Assembly: GCF_003570985.1 (NCBI RefSeq)
Contig: NZ_QXIW01000011.1
Location: 1-64,000 of the forward strand
DNA from: Candidatus Cryosericum hinesii
GTDB taxonomy: Bacteria; Caldisericota; Caldisericia; Cryosericales; Cryosericaceae
Reading direction: 5' to 3'
Length of the DNA stretch: 64,000 nt
Under the pieces are notes generated by a model. It was not told the origin of the DNA and did not search any database. It saw only the letters and a program-made list of their open reading frames with translations. A program made the position numbers and the translations under genes. Shown here piece after piece: positions 1-8,413 of the stretch (position 1 is the first letter of the stretch; each line of letters opens with the position of its first letter).

Positions 1-33
1 GGTTGGTCCTACTTTGTCTCCACCATCTCCGGT

Positions 34-297
34 CTAGGAGAGGCAGACCGGGCTCATCGTCGATTCAACAATGGTGTCCGGTATGGCGGTCAATTCCGCA
101 GCCAGACCCTGCAGCTGCTCCTTCTCGCCGTCGACGATGAGTGAAATCACATTCAGGCCGTGGTCCCCATAGGGCAATCCCAGGCGCCCGATGATAAGAT
201 CTCCATGGTTGGTGAGTATCTGGTTCACCTTCGGGGCCGTCGTTTCACGCTTGCTGATGATGATGGCAATAACTCCAACATGCTTCGTGCTATCCAT
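34..297 (-). CDS. [FeFe]-hydrogenase system regulator, TM1266-type
   Basis: An 87-residue ACT/NikR-C-like protein of the family annotated as iron-only hydrogenase system regulator, whose founding member is TM1266. These small ferredoxin-like-fold proteins usually sit beside [FeFe] hydrogenase or maturase genes; their ligand and mechanism are not settled. The sequence begins MDSTKHVGVIAII and has the typical RLGLPYGDHGLNVISLIVDG core (about residues 39-58). The start at 297 is chosen because GGGAGG lies 7 bases upstream, whereas longer readings run into the hairpin after hydA. It is the last visible gene of the leftward hydrogenase cluster. Family assignment is firm; the regulatory role is inferred from family and neighbourhood. 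Confidence 0.85.
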   Translation of the reverse strand: MDSTKHVGVIAIIISKRETTAPKVNQILTNHGDLIIGRLGLPYGDHGLNVISLIVDGEKEQLQGLAAELTAIPDTIVESTMSPVCLS

Positions 298-329
298 TGA
301 CGTACCTCCCCTCGCTCCTCTGGAGCGCT

Positions 330-358
330 GGAGGCGTCCGTTCGTGGCGGACGCCTCC
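330..358 (-). terminator. Hairpin between hydA and the regulator gene
   Basis: A perfect 11-bp inverted repeat (GGAGGCGTCCG / CGGACGCCTCC) with a 7-base loop, 13 bases after the hydA stop and before the ribosome-binding site of the TM1266-type gene. There is no U tract, so it may only partly terminate or may stabilise the hydA mRNA end. Confidence 0.6.
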
Positions 359-371
359 ATGTCTTACCGTT

Positions 372-2150
372 CTACTTGCAGCTACGATCGCAGTACTCGG
401 TATGCAACAGATGGTGTGCCTTCTCGCTATTGGGCTCACCCAGGAAGTCCTTGTAGATCGTGGTGATCTCCGGGTTCTCATGCGACTTACGGATCGGCTT
501 ACCTGCATCCTCCCGGTAGATGGCCTCCGCACGCCTCTTCTTAATATCCGGATTCTTCGAAATAGGTTGCCCACCGCCACCGAGGCAACCACCAGGACAG
601 CACATGATCTCGATGAAGTGATAGGGAGACTCACCCTTCTGAACCTGTTCCATAAGTACACGCGCGTTTCCTAGTCCGTTAGCCACGGCGACCTTCAGAA
701 TCGTCCCGTCGATGTCGATATCAGCACTCTTGATACCCTCAAGTCCACGCACATCCTCGAAGTCAAGCTTCGCCAGCGACTTCTTCGTGAGGACTTCATA
801 GGCAGTCCGCAATGCAGCTTCCATAACGCCACCCGTGGCCCCGAAGATAACGCCCGCACCCGAGGATTCACCCAGCGGTTTGTCAAAATCTTCATCCGGG
901 AGGTTTGCAAAATCGATGCCCGCTTCGCGGATCATCTTCGCCGCCTCGCGAGTCGTCAGGACACAATCGACGTCTTTGAACGCCTCCTCGTCCTTCAGTC
1001 CCATCTTCTCCTGCCAGTAATGGAAAGCCGTCTTCATCTCAGGCCGTTCCTTCTCGAATTTCTTGGCAGTGCATGGCATCACGGACACGACGACGATCTT
1101 CCTCGGATCGATCCCCATCTTCTCGGCCCAATACGTTTTCGTCACCGTACCAAACATCTGTTGAGGCGACTTGCAGGTAGAAACGTGGTCCAGCACCTTT
1201 GGGAAGAACGTCTCTACGAATTTGACCCAGCCCGGTGAGCAAGAAGTGATCAGCGGTAGCGTGCCTCCGTTCTTGATACGCCCGATAAGCTCGAATCCTT
1301 CCTCCATAATGGTCAGGTCCGCCGAGAAGTCAGTGTCAAAAACCTTGTCAAAGCCAAGACCCCGGAGCGCGGCGGTCATCTTGCCAGTCGCTTGTGTCCC
1401 ATCAGGCATACCAAACTCCTCACCGATGGCAACACGTACCGCCGGAGCTGTCTCGACAACCACGACCTTGTCCGGATCTCCCAGCGCCTTCCATACGTCT
1501 GGAATCTCGCTGCGCTCGGTGATGGCACCAGTCGGGCAAACAAGCAGACACTGTCCACAGTTCACACACTCGACGTTCCCCAAGCCTTCGTCCAGGAATG
1601 TTGAGACTGTGCTGTTTGAACCACGTCCCATGATATCGATGGCATAGACAGACTGCACCTTGGCACACACATTTACGCATCGCCTGCAGAGCACGCACTT
1701 GTTGGGGTCGCGTACCAGTGACAGTGAAGTGTTGTCAATCGGCAGCCACTCTGTGCTGGTTCGCGGAAACTCCACTTCCCGCACACCCAGCTCGGACGCC
1801 AGCTCACGGAGATCGCAGTTCTGACTCCTCTCACACGTGAAGCAATCCTTCGGATGATTGGCCAGCAGCAACTCGACATTGAGCTTTCGGGCCTCACGGA
1901 CGCGCGCAGTATTGGTCCAGACCTCCATGCCCTCATTGACCTTCACTACACACGCGCGCTGAAGGTTGCGGGCACCCTTCACCTCAACGACACAGATGGC
2001 GCATGCACCTTCTTCGCTGATTCCCTCAAGGTAGCAGAGAGTCGGCACATCGATCTTTGCATAGTCCCTGGCAGCCTTCAGGATTGTCGTCCCTTCCGGC
2101 ACCTGGTAGTCCCGTCCATTGATTTTCAGGTTTAGCATTCTCGTCTCCAT
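372..2150 (-). CDS. hydA: [FeFe] hydrogenase catalytic subunit HydA
   Basis: Catalytic subunit of a multimeric [FeFe] hydrogenase (592 residues; related HydA proteins are about 575-645). In order: an N-terminal plant-type [2Fe-2S] domain (Cys in CYLEG, GACAIC), a His-ligated [4Fe-4S] site (HPKDCFTCERSQNC), two [4Fe-4S] motifs (CVLCRRCVNVC, CVNCGQCLLVC), then the H-cluster domain with all three signatures: TSCSPGW, MPCTAKKFE and MCCPGGCLGGGG. The C-terminal small-subunit-like tail is intact. ATG at 2150 has GGAGG 6 bases upstream; another ATG at 2138 is possible. It lies 18 bases after hydB. With hydB and hydC beside it, an NADH- and ferredoxin-linked (electron-bifurcating or confurcating) soluble enzyme is expected; bifurcation is inference. 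No hydE, hydF or hydG maturase is in the window. Confidence 0.95.
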   Translation of the reverse strand: METRMLNLKINGRDYQVPEGTTILKAARDYAKIDVPTLCYLEGISEEGACAICVVEVKGARNLQRACVVKVNEGMEVWTNTARVREARKLNVELLLANHPKDCFTCERSQNCDLRELASELGVREVEFPRTSTEWLPIDNTSLSLVRDPNKCVLCRRCVNVCAKVQSVYAIDIMGRGSNSTVSTFLDEGLGNVECVNCGQCLLVCPTGAITERSEIPDVWKALGDPDKVVVVETAPAVRVAIGEEFGMPDGTQATGKMTAALRGLGFDKVFDTDFSADLTIMEEGFELIGRIKNGGTLPLITSCSPGWVKFVETFFPKVLDHVSTCKSPQQMFGTVTKTYWAEKMGIDPRKIVVVSVMPCTAKKFEKERPEMKTAFHYWQEKMGLKDEEAFKDVDCVLTTREAAKMIREAGIDFANLPDEDFDKPLGESSGAGVIFGATGGVMEAALRTAYEVLTKKSLAKLDFEDVRGLEGIKSADIDIDGTILKVAVANGLGNARVLMEQVQKGESPYHFIEIMCCPGGCLGGGGQPISKNPDIKKRRAEAIYREDAGKPIRKSHENPEITTIYKDFLGEPNSEKAHHLLHTEYCDRSCK

Positions 2151-2168
2151 GAAGTCCCTCCGGGTCAA

Positions 2169-3953
2169 TTACTCTTTGCGGATCGCACCAAAACGACAGA
2201 TTTCATAGCAGGAGCCACACTTGATGCACTTGCTCTGGTCGATTACGTGAACTTTCTTGACCTCGCCGGTGATAGCGTGTACGGAGCACTGTCGTGCACA
2301 TGCCGTGCACCCAACGCACTTGTCAGCCGTGACGGAGTATGTCAGCAGATGCTTGCACACATGCGCCGGACACTTCTTGTCGTATATGTGGGCACGGTAC
2401 TCATCTTCATAAAACCTGATCGTAGAAAGGACCGGATTGGGAGCCGTCTGTCCAAGCCCGCACAGCGACGTATCTATGATGCACTTGCCCAGCTTGGTCA
2501 GCTTCTCGATATCGCCATCCTTGCCCTTGCCATCGCAAATCTGTTCCATCATGTGAAACATCTGTCGAGTCCCTTCGCGACACGGCGTGCACTTCCCGCA
2601 CGACTCATCGACCGTGAACCCAAGGTAGAACTTGGCGACATCAACCATGCAGCTGGTCTCATCGAGAACGATGAGTCCGCCCGAGCCCATGATGGTCCCG
2701 ATCTCCTTGAGGGTGTCATAGTCGATCGGCATATCCAGATAATCCGGGGTGATGACTCCTCCCGACGGACCTCCAGTCTGGGCAGCTTTGAACTTCTTTC
2801 CGCCCGGGATGCCTCCGCCAATGTCAAAAACAAGCTCGCGCAGTGTCGTACCCATCGGCACTTCGACGAGACCAGTGTTCTGTACCATGCCTGCCAAGGC
2901 AAAGACCTTTGTACCCGGACTCTTGGCAGTACCTACACTCCGGAACCATTCCGCCCCATTTGTGATGATCTGAGGTATGTTGGCATACGTCTCGACGTTA
3001 TTGATCAGTGTTGGCTTGTTCCACAACCCGGACTGGGCAGGGAACGGAGGCTTGATGCTCGGCGTTCCACGCTTGCCCTCAATGGAGCGCAGGAGAGCGG
3101 TCTCCTCGCCACAAACGAACGCCCCGGCTCCGATACGGATCTCAATGTCGAAGCTGAACGATGTGCCCAAGATATTCCGTCCAAGGAACCCGTATTCGCG
3201 CGCCTTGCCGATCGCATACTCAAATCGCTCGATGGCAAGCGGATACTCCGCACGGACGTACATATAGCCCTGCTCTGCGCCGATTGCATATCCTGCGATC
3301 GCCATCGCCTCGATGATGGAGTGTGGGTCTCCTTCGAGCACGCTGCGATCCATGAAAGCGCCTGGGTCACCCTCGTCCCCATTGCAGACCACATATTTGG
3401 GTGAGCCCTGCGCTGCACGCGTAGCCTTCCACTTGAGACCGGTCGGGAATCCAGCTCCACCACGTCCACGCAAGCCGGAGTCGAGAACAACGCCGATAAT
3501 ATCGTCGGGCGTCATCTCAAGTGCCTTGCCAAGGGCGAAGTATCCGTCCCGAGCGATGTACTCCTCGATAGAAAGAGGATCGATGACACCACAGTTGCGG
3601 AGGACACGCTTCACCTGACGCGTGTAGAAGGGAATATCACCGCTGGTCTGAGCCTTTTTCTCGCTGGTCGGCTCACTGTACAGCAACTCGCTGACAGTAC
3701 GACCCTTTACAAGGTGCTCATTTACGATGAGGCCCGCGTTCTCGACCGTGACCTTCTGATAGAACGTCCCCTCGGGATACACGACAACGATCGGGCCCAG
3801 GTCACATGCTCCCATGCACCCGGTCTCGATGACTTGTACCTCATCCTCGATACCATTTTTCTTCAGTTCATCGACCAGAACGTCTTTGACGCTCTTTTCG
3901 CCACTCGTGATGCAGGCGCCGCCTGCACAGACCAACAGCTGATTTCGTATCAT
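2169..3953 (-). CDS. hydB: Hydrogenase NuoF-like flavoprotein subunit HydB
   Basis: FMN- and NAD(P)H-binding subunit of the hydrogenase (594 residues, usual size for HydB). Residues about 1-80 form a thioredoxin-like [2Fe-2S] domain (CAGGACITSG, GCMGACDLGP). The NuoF core follows, with the glycine-rich GLRGRGGAGFPTG, NGDEGDPGAFMDRS, an SLBB segment and the N3-type cluster motif CGKCTPCREG plus a later Cys in SLCGLG. The C-terminus adds a two-[4Fe-4S] ferredoxin module (CVGCTACARQC, CIKCGSCYEIC). This domain order is the one seen in bifurcating HydABC and related enzymes. It is in the same leftward operon as hydA and hydC. Confidence 0.95.
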   Translation of the reverse strand: MIRNQLLVCAGGACITSGEKSVKDVLVDELKKNGIEDEVQVIETGCMGACDLGPIVVVYPEGTFYQKVTVENAGLIVNEHLVKGRTVSELLYSEPTSEKKAQTSGDIPFYTRQVKRVLRNCGVIDPLSIEEYIARDGYFALGKALEMTPDDIIGVVLDSGLRGRGGAGFPTGLKWKATRAAQGSPKYVVCNGDEGDPGAFMDRSVLEGDPHSIIEAMAIAGYAIGAEQGYMYVRAEYPLAIERFEYAIGKAREYGFLGRNILGTSFSFDIEIRIGAGAFVCGEETALLRSIEGKRGTPSIKPPFPAQSGLWNKPTLINNVETYANIPQIITNGAEWFRSVGTAKSPGTKVFALAGMVQNTGLVEVPMGTTLRELVFDIGGGIPGGKKFKAAQTGGPSGGVITPDYLDMPIDYDTLKEIGTIMGSGGLIVLDETSCMVDVAKFYLGFTVDESCGKCTPCREGTRQMFHMMEQICDGKGKDGDIEKLTKLGKCIIDTSLCGLGQTAPNPVLSTIRFYEDEYRAHIYDKKCPAHVCKHLLTYSVTADKCVGCTACARQCSVHAITGEVKKVHVIDQSKCIKCGSCYEICRFGAIRKE

Positions 3954-3977
3954 TGCGTTTTCCCTTCTCCCCTTGGG

Positions 3978-4346
3978 CTAGATGTTCTCCCGCTTGATGA
4001 CCAGATCAGCCACGACATTGCCACCCTGGACGTGCTCGCGGACAATCCTGCGCGCGTTCGCATCGTTGACGTCGCCGTAAATAACTGCAGGCTGGTCCTT
4101 CATGGCTACTTCGACTGTTGGCTCCTTGTCGCAGAGTCCCATGCAACCAGACTGAACAACCTTGACGTCATGGATATCCGCCTTCTCGAGCTCTTCGATG
4201 ATGGCCATGAGGGCGTCCTTCGCCCCAGCTGCAATGCCGCATGTTCCCATTGCAACGATGACCTTGCCTCTCTCCTTGGCCTGGCGAAGATCCATCTCCT
4301 TGAGAGTCTGTTCCTTGATGCGTTTCAGCTCTTCTAGTGATTTCAT
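3978..4346 (-). CDS. Thioredoxin-like [2Fe-2S] ferredoxin, hydrogenase accessory subunit
   Basis: A 122-residue protein with an N-terminal helical stretch and a thioredoxin-like ferredoxin fold. The four expected cluster cysteines are in GTCGIAAGAK and SGCMGLCDKEP. It belongs to the same fold as the HydB N-terminus and HydC C-terminus but stands alone. Similar genes lie between the NuoE- and NuoF-like genes of several anaerobe hydrogenase operons, where the protein is counted as a fourth subunit (HydD). Here it is 31 bases from hydB and 24 from hydC, so co-expression is very likely; whether it is a stable subunit cannot be told from sequence. Confidence 0.88.
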   Translation of the reverse strand: MKSLEELKRIKEQTLKEMDLRQAKERGKVIVAMGTCGIAAGAKDALMAIIEELEKADIHDVKVVQSGCMGLCDKEPTVEVAMKDQPAVIYGDVNDANARRIVREHVQGGNVVADLVIKRENI

Positions 4347-4370
4347 CCTTTCCTCCCGATTCTCCCGAGG

Positions 4371-4871
4371 TTAAGCGTACTTATTGAGCAACGTGGCGAC
4401 CTTCTCGGGCGTGGAACGCCCGTACGTGTCCTTGTCGATAACGACGACTGGGGCAAGACCACAGGCCCCGACACAACGAACAAGATCCAGACTGAACCGA
4501 CCGTCTTGAGTGGTCTCGCCGGCCTTGATGCCCAGGGTCCTCATGACCTTCTCATAGACTGCATTCCCGCCTCGCACATAGCAGGCCGTGCCAAGGCACA
4601 CAGTGACAGTATGACGTCCCTTCGGAACACGCGAGAAGAAGTGGTAGAAGGTGACGACACCGTAAACCGTGGAACGCGGTACATTCAGTCTGCTGGAGAC
4701 GAACTCGAGCACTTCATCGGGGAGATACCCGAAGATCTCCTGGGCATAGTGCAAGACATTGATGAGGCTACCTTCCGGAGTTGCCAACTCACCGATGTAC
4801 GCGTCGAGTGCATCAAACTGTTTCTTCAGCTCGGGGTTCTCTTTCAGATGGTCTTCCAGATTCATCCTCAT
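4371..4871 (-). CDS. hydC: Hydrogenase NuoE-like subunit HydC
   Basis: A 166-residue NuoE/24-kDa-type subunit that carries one [2Fe-2S] cluster and pairs with the NuoF-like HydB. An N-terminal helical bundle is followed by a thioredoxin-like domain with the C-x4-C and C-x3-C pairs (CLGTAC, CVGAC) and the family pattern VYGVVTFYHFFSR. The ATG at 4871 is preceded by AGGAGG at 7 bases. It is the first intact gene of the hyd operon; the pseudogene at 4912-5247 lies directly upstream, under the same putative promoter. Confidence 0.95.
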   Translation of the reverse strand: MRMNLEDHLKENPELKKQFDALDAYIGELATPEGSLINVLHYAQEIFGYLPDEVLEFVSSRLNVPRSTVYGVVTFYHFFSRVPKGRHTVTVCLGTACYVRGGNAVYEKVMRTLGIKAGETTQDGRFSLDLVRCVGACGLAPVVVIDKDTYGRSTPEKVATLLNKYA

Positions 4872-4911
4872 ACACGTTCCTCCTGTAGAGACTTTTCACT
4901 CACGGGCATCA

Positions 4912-5247
4912 TCAGACTGCCATGACGAGGTCGTCGGGTGTGTTTACATTGAAGAAAGACATCAGTTTTTTGTCATACCGCATGACAAACTGCCTGTCGA
5001 TAGCACCAAAGATCAAGAGTGCCACAAGAACTGGCCAAGCCATATTGAAGAAGTACACTAGCACACAATTGCGCAGGACTCCTCGCCAGGAAGATCGGTG
5101 ACAGCAGGCGGACAAGGCAATAAGACTGTTTCTCGTAAACAGCTCGGCTCCAGCGAGCACAGCTAATCGTCTGAAGCTGAGTCCGACCTTCCTCTCTCCG
5201 CTGGTCATCGCCAGTTCAGCGATTTTCGCAGGCAAAAGACACTCCAA
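4912..5247 (-). pseudogene. Remnant: formate/nitrite-transporter fragment joined to a MobA C-terminus
   Basis: A 111-codon reading frame beginning with TTG behind a perfect AGGAGG (7-base spacing). Residues about 4-30 (LLPAKIAELAMTSGERK...) resemble the N-terminus of FocA/NirC formate-nitrite transporters. Residues about 33-80 (AGAELFTRNSLIAL, then WRGVLRNCVLVYFFN) resemble the FocA segment GADLFT...WGQLAKNWLNVYFGN. About 60 residues between the two are missing. The last 20 or so residues (LMSFFNVNTPDDL) match the C-terminal signature of MobA, the molybdopterin-guanine nucleotide transferase, not a transporter. The frame therefore looks like two gene remnants fused by in-frame deletion, at the head of the hydrogenase operon. 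It may still be translated as a leader. Similarities are recognised from memory of the families, not by search. Confidence 0.6.
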
Positions 5248-5629
5248 CGCAGTGCCTCCTTTTTTCCCCCATACACGTATGAGGTATTGACGGACATTCC
5301 TACCAACACAGATACGAATACCCGGATTCCGTCACTAATTTCATGGTAACATGTGAATTGTATAACAGGATAGGATGAAGTCAAGACACTGCTCTACACT
5401 ATGCTGGCCATGGATTCAACCGTTCGGGAAAATCGGCAGGAGCTGTGGTAGACCTGGAACAACAGTTCAGGAAATCGGTTTGATACGACGCGCAATCAGT
5501 GAGGATGGGGCTCCGCTTATTACGGCTGTTACGAACTGCGGCCAGCCGAACAAGAACCGGATGAACGCTGCCGCAGCCACAGGCAATTTCGTCAGCGTCC
5601 CGACAATAACGCCAAGGTTGCGACCAAGG
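5248..5629. other. Gene-free stretch upstream of the hydrogenase operon
   Basis: No supported gene on either strand. It holds the putative leftward promoter at 5357-5384. A plus-strand frame (5375-5656) and a hydrophobic minus-strand frame without a good start (about 5480-5655) are both too weak to call. The stretch may contain further decayed sequence from the same formate-related locus as the pseudogene. Confidence 0.5.
5357..5384 (-). promoter_or_regulatory. Putative sigma-70-type promoter of the hyd operon
   Basis: Reading leftward: TTGACT (5384-5379), 16-base spacer, TACAAT (5362-5357). It lies about 110 bases upstream of the pseudogene start and is the best promoter match before hydC. 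Confidence 0.55.
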
Positions 5630-6655
5630 CTACTGCTTCGTAAGAGCTACTGCTGAAAGCAACCGCTCAAGAGCTACCAGCGCACTGCTGGTGAGCCCTT
5701 TTTTCGTTTCATACTCGATTTCCTCGAGACGCTCCAGCAACGCCTCGAGTTCACGCAGCTTGATATGACTTGCCGCTGTCAGAAGAGCACTTAGCGTATA
5801 ATCGTCGAGGTATTGATGCTGGGTGCGCAGGCACCAGGCCCTGAGGTCGGCCTTGGGCCGGTTCGACTTCGACACGAGCTTTGCGTTCAGCAACCGTACA
5901 AACCCGAGTTCCACATCATAGAGAATGGTTGTATCCGTCGCCCCGGAAGCTGACAGGTCATAGAGTGCTGTCGCCGCACGGTCGTACTTCCTGAGAGAGA
6001 TTGCCTCGACGAGATCAGCGGCCGCCGCAATATGGCACCGGGGCACGACCTCACGGACATCTGCGACCGTGACGGCTACACCGGTATACGCAAGAAGTTT
6101 GTCGATCTCGCTTCGCATAAGGAAGAAACTGCTTGCCGTCCGCTCCATGAGCTCGTGGACCGCCTGGTCCTCTATTGCACGTCCGTCGAACCGCTTCTTG
6201 ACCCAAGAGCGCACCGCAGTCGGGGGCACGGCGTAGCTGGTAATCACATACGCCTTTTTCAGCAGCTCTGAAGGAACTTTGACGGGGTCCGCAAATATGA
6301 CAATGGTGGTACTGCCAGACAGAAACAGGGGGGCCATAGTACCCAGACGTTTGGCCCCCTTGTCTTCGAGACCGTTGATGACGAGAACCTTGCGCCCTGA
6401 CCCGAAACTCTCGCTACCGAGGAACTCGCGGATACCGTCCACGTTGTCGTCGCTACCCTCAAATTCGGCATAATCGAAGGCCCGGAAAGCTTCTGCTACC
6501 AGTGAACGCGCTGCCTCTTTCGCCTGTGGAACGAAATAGTCGTCTCCGGGCGCGAAGACATAGAGCGACGCAGGCTTCTTACCCCTGAGGCTTGTGAGAC
6601 CCTCAGTCACTGAGATCTCGTTGGAGCCTGACGTGTATCCCTTGGCTGCAGCCAT
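5630..6655 (-). CDS. holA: DNA polymerase III delta subunit
   Basis: A 341-residue protein with the HolA layout: an N-terminal P-loop-like fold without a working Walker A (SLYVFAPGDDYFVPQAK), a central AAA+ region (KVLVINGLEDKGAKRL) and a helical C-terminal collar domain. The delta subunit opens the beta clamp in the clamp-loader complex. Size is normal (about 320-350). ATG at 6655 begins 10 bases after the asnS stop and is preferred over an upstream TTG inside asnS; the GGGAG there is close to the ATG, so translational coupling is likely. It is the last gene of the coaD-asnS operon. Confidence 0.88.
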   Translation of the reverse strand: MAAAKGYTSGSNEISVTEGLTSLRGKKPASLYVFAPGDDYFVPQAKEAARSLVAEAFRAFDYAEFEGSDDNVDGIREFLGSESFGSGRKVLVINGLEDKGAKRLGTMAPLFLSGSTTIVIFADPVKVPSELLKKAYVITSYAVPPTAVRSWVKKRFDGRAIEDQAVHELMERTASSFFLMRSEIDKLLAYTGVAVTVADVREVVPRCHIAAAADLVEAISLRKYDRAATALYDLSASGATDTTILYDVELGFVRLLNAKLVSKSNRPKADLRAWCLRTQHQYLDDYTLSALLTAASHIKLRELEALLERLEEIEYETKKGLTSSALVALERLLSAVALTKQ

Positions 6656-6665
6656 TGCTCCCGGT

Positions 6666-7949
6666 CTATGGATAGATCTTCTCAAGCAAGCGAGGGAACG
6701 GGACTGTTTCCCGCACGTGCGGCAGCTTGCAGATCCATGCTACTGTCCGCTCGACACCAAGACCAAACCCGCTGTGCGGGACCGATCCGTACTTGCGGAG
6801 ATCCAGATACCATTGATAGTCTGCTTCAGCAAGCCCCTCGGCATGAACCCGTTCGAGAAGCAACTCGTAGTCGTCTTCGCGCTGCCCGCCTCCGATGATC
6901 TCGCCGTATCCCTCTGGAGCCAGCAGGTCAGCACACAGTACCGTCTGCGGATTGGCAGGGTTTGTCTTCATGTAGAATGCTTTGAACGATTTCGGGTAGC
7001 TGTGCACAAAAACAGGTCGTTCGAACTGGTTCGAGATGAGCGTTTCCTCGTCCCCACCGAAATCGTCGCCCCACTGTATCGGCGAACCGGCTTTCTGCAG
7101 GAGCTTCACTGCCTCATCGTAGGAAATGCGTGGAAACGGTGTAGCTATCTTTTCCAGCGGAGAAAGATCCCGCTCGATGATGGCAAGCTCCTCTTTACGC
7201 TTCTCCAGGACCTGCTGCACAATGTACGTGACGAATTTCTCCTGAACATCGCAATTCTGCGACCAATTGCAGTACGCCATCTCGGGCTCGACCATCCAGA
7301 ACTCGGTCAGGTGGCGGCGCGTCTTGGACTTCTCGGCGCGAAACGTGGGACCAAAGCAGTAGACTCTTCCAAAAGCCATGGCCGTCGCTTCGTTGTACAA
7401 CTGGCCGCTCTGCGACAAGTAAGCGGGTACGCCGAAATAGTCAGTCGAGAACAGGGTCGAAGATCCTTCGCAGGCATTGGCGGAAAGGATGGGGGCATCC
7501 ATGAGCAGGAAGCCGTTGTCATCAAGGTAGTCACGGATACTCTTGACGATCGTGGCGCGTATGCGCATGATCGCCCACTGGCGCTTCGAGCGAAGCCAGA
7601 GGTGCCGGTTACTCATCAGGAAATCGACGCCGTGCTCCTTGGGCGTAATCGGGTAGTCTACAGCCGTCTGATGGACCTCGATCTTCTGAACATGCATTTC
7701 GTGACCGCCTGGAGCCCGCTCTTCGGCATGGATCACACCGGTGATACTGATGCTGCTCTCCTGCGTGAGGTGGCGCACCGCCTCAAATGTCGACTCGTCG
7801 ATGTCACTCTTGGCGACGACACACTGCATGATGCCGCTGCCGTCCCGAACGAGGACAAATGCTACTTTCCCGCTGCTGCGGCTGTTGTAGACCCAACCAT
7901 TGATGGTCTGGACCTGCCCGACGTAGTCTGCTGCCTTGTCGATGTACAT
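6666..7949 (-). CDS. asnS: Asparaginyl-tRNA synthetase
   Basis: Class II synthetase of 427 residues, the normal length. The N-terminal OB fold (VQTINGWVYNSRSSGKVAF) is followed by the catalytic core: motif 2 region with AFGRVYCFGPTFRAEKS and TEFWMVEPEM, and motif 3 GFGLGVERTVAW ending in VPFPR. The combination of AsnRS-type motif 3 and the absence of an AspRS GAD insert supports Asn over Asp. ATG at 7949 has GGAGGAG about 8 bases upstream and starts 2 bases after yceD. Confidence 0.96.
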   Translation of the reverse strand: MYIDKAADYVGQVQTINGWVYNSRSSGKVAFVLVRDGSGIMQCVVAKSDIDESTFEAVRHLTQESSISITGVIHAEERAPGGHEMHVQKIEVHQTAVDYPITPKEHGVDFLMSNRHLWLRSKRQWAIMRIRATIVKSIRDYLDDNGFLLMDAPILSANACEGSSTLFSTDYFGVPAYLSQSGQLYNEATAMAFGRVYCFGPTFRAEKSKTRRHLTEFWMVEPEMAYCNWSQNCDVQEKFVTYIVQQVLEKRKEELAIIERDLSPLEKIATPFPRISYDEAVKLLQKAGSPIQWGDDFGGDEETLISNQFERPVFVHSYPKSFKAFYMKTNPANPQTVLCADLLAPEGYGEIIGGGQREDDYELLLERVHAEGLAEADYQWYLDLRKYGSVPHSGFGLGVERTVAWICKLPHVRETVPFPRLLEKIYP

Positions 7950-7951
7950 GG

Positions 7952-8413
7952 TTATTTCTCCTCCAGCAATTTCTGATGCGGACACACCATCGAGTTCAGG
8001 TTTACCCCGCATTCGGGGCATAGCCCTTTGCAATCTTCTTTGCACAGTGGAAACTCCGTGACTTCGATGAGCAGGTGCTGGCGCACCACATCGGAAACAT
8101 CGAGTACGTCCGACTCAAGCGCAAACACGTCTTCTTGATCAGGATCATCTTCCCCATTGAGAAGATATGTTTCATTGACGTCGAACTCGACATCCTCCAC
8201 GACCGGATCCAGACACCTTACACAGGGCTGACTTACCCTCGCACTGAACGCCCCGGAGAACTGATAGCCGATTCCGAGATTGCTCAAGGCGAACTGTCCT
8301 GTCACTGGCTCAAGAAGCGTAACTCCAGGAAGATCTCCGACCGAGGTTTCCTCGAACGCGAACGATTGACTGCTCCCTTGCTCAATGTTCAGTTTCTGGA
8401 GTTCGAGTCTCAT
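7952..8413 (-). CDS. yceD: YceD/DUF177 family protein
   Basis: A 153-residue protein of the DUF177 family, linked in other bacteria to 23S rRNA or ribosomal large-subunit accumulation. It shows the four family cysteines as two pairs: CVRC in the middle and CKGLCPECG near the C-terminus. The gene normally precedes rpmF (L32); here asnS follows instead and no rpmF is present nearby. The start overlaps the end of the coiled-coil gene by 32 bases and has its own GGAGGAG site. Confidence 0.85.
   Translation of the reverse strand: MRLELQKLNIEQGSSQSFAFEETSVGDLPGVTLLEPVTGQFALSNLGIGYQFSGAFSARVSQPCVRCLDPVVEDVEFDVNETYLLNGEDDPDQEDVFALESDVLDVSDVVRQHLLIEVTEFPLCKEDCKGLCPECGVNLNSMVCPHQKLLEEK

Noticed and set aside
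2247-3404. 385-codon plus frame opposite hydB, and similar long antisense frames (for example 6594-7976, 18601-19824, 54464-55753)
   Set aside because: Long antisense frames caused by the codon bias of real genes on the other strand; compositions rich in Arg, His and Asp and no motifs.
5480-5655. Hydrophobic minus-strand frame after holA (VIVGTLTKLPVAAAAF and following)
   Set aside because: No ATG and no ribosome-binding site at any possible start; it may be decayed sequence, but nothing identifies it.
5375-5656. Plus-strand 93-codon frame between the hydrogenase and holA regions
   Set aside because: No ribosome-binding site, no recognisable family, cysteine- and arginine-rich composition typical of a random frame, and it overlaps the holA end.
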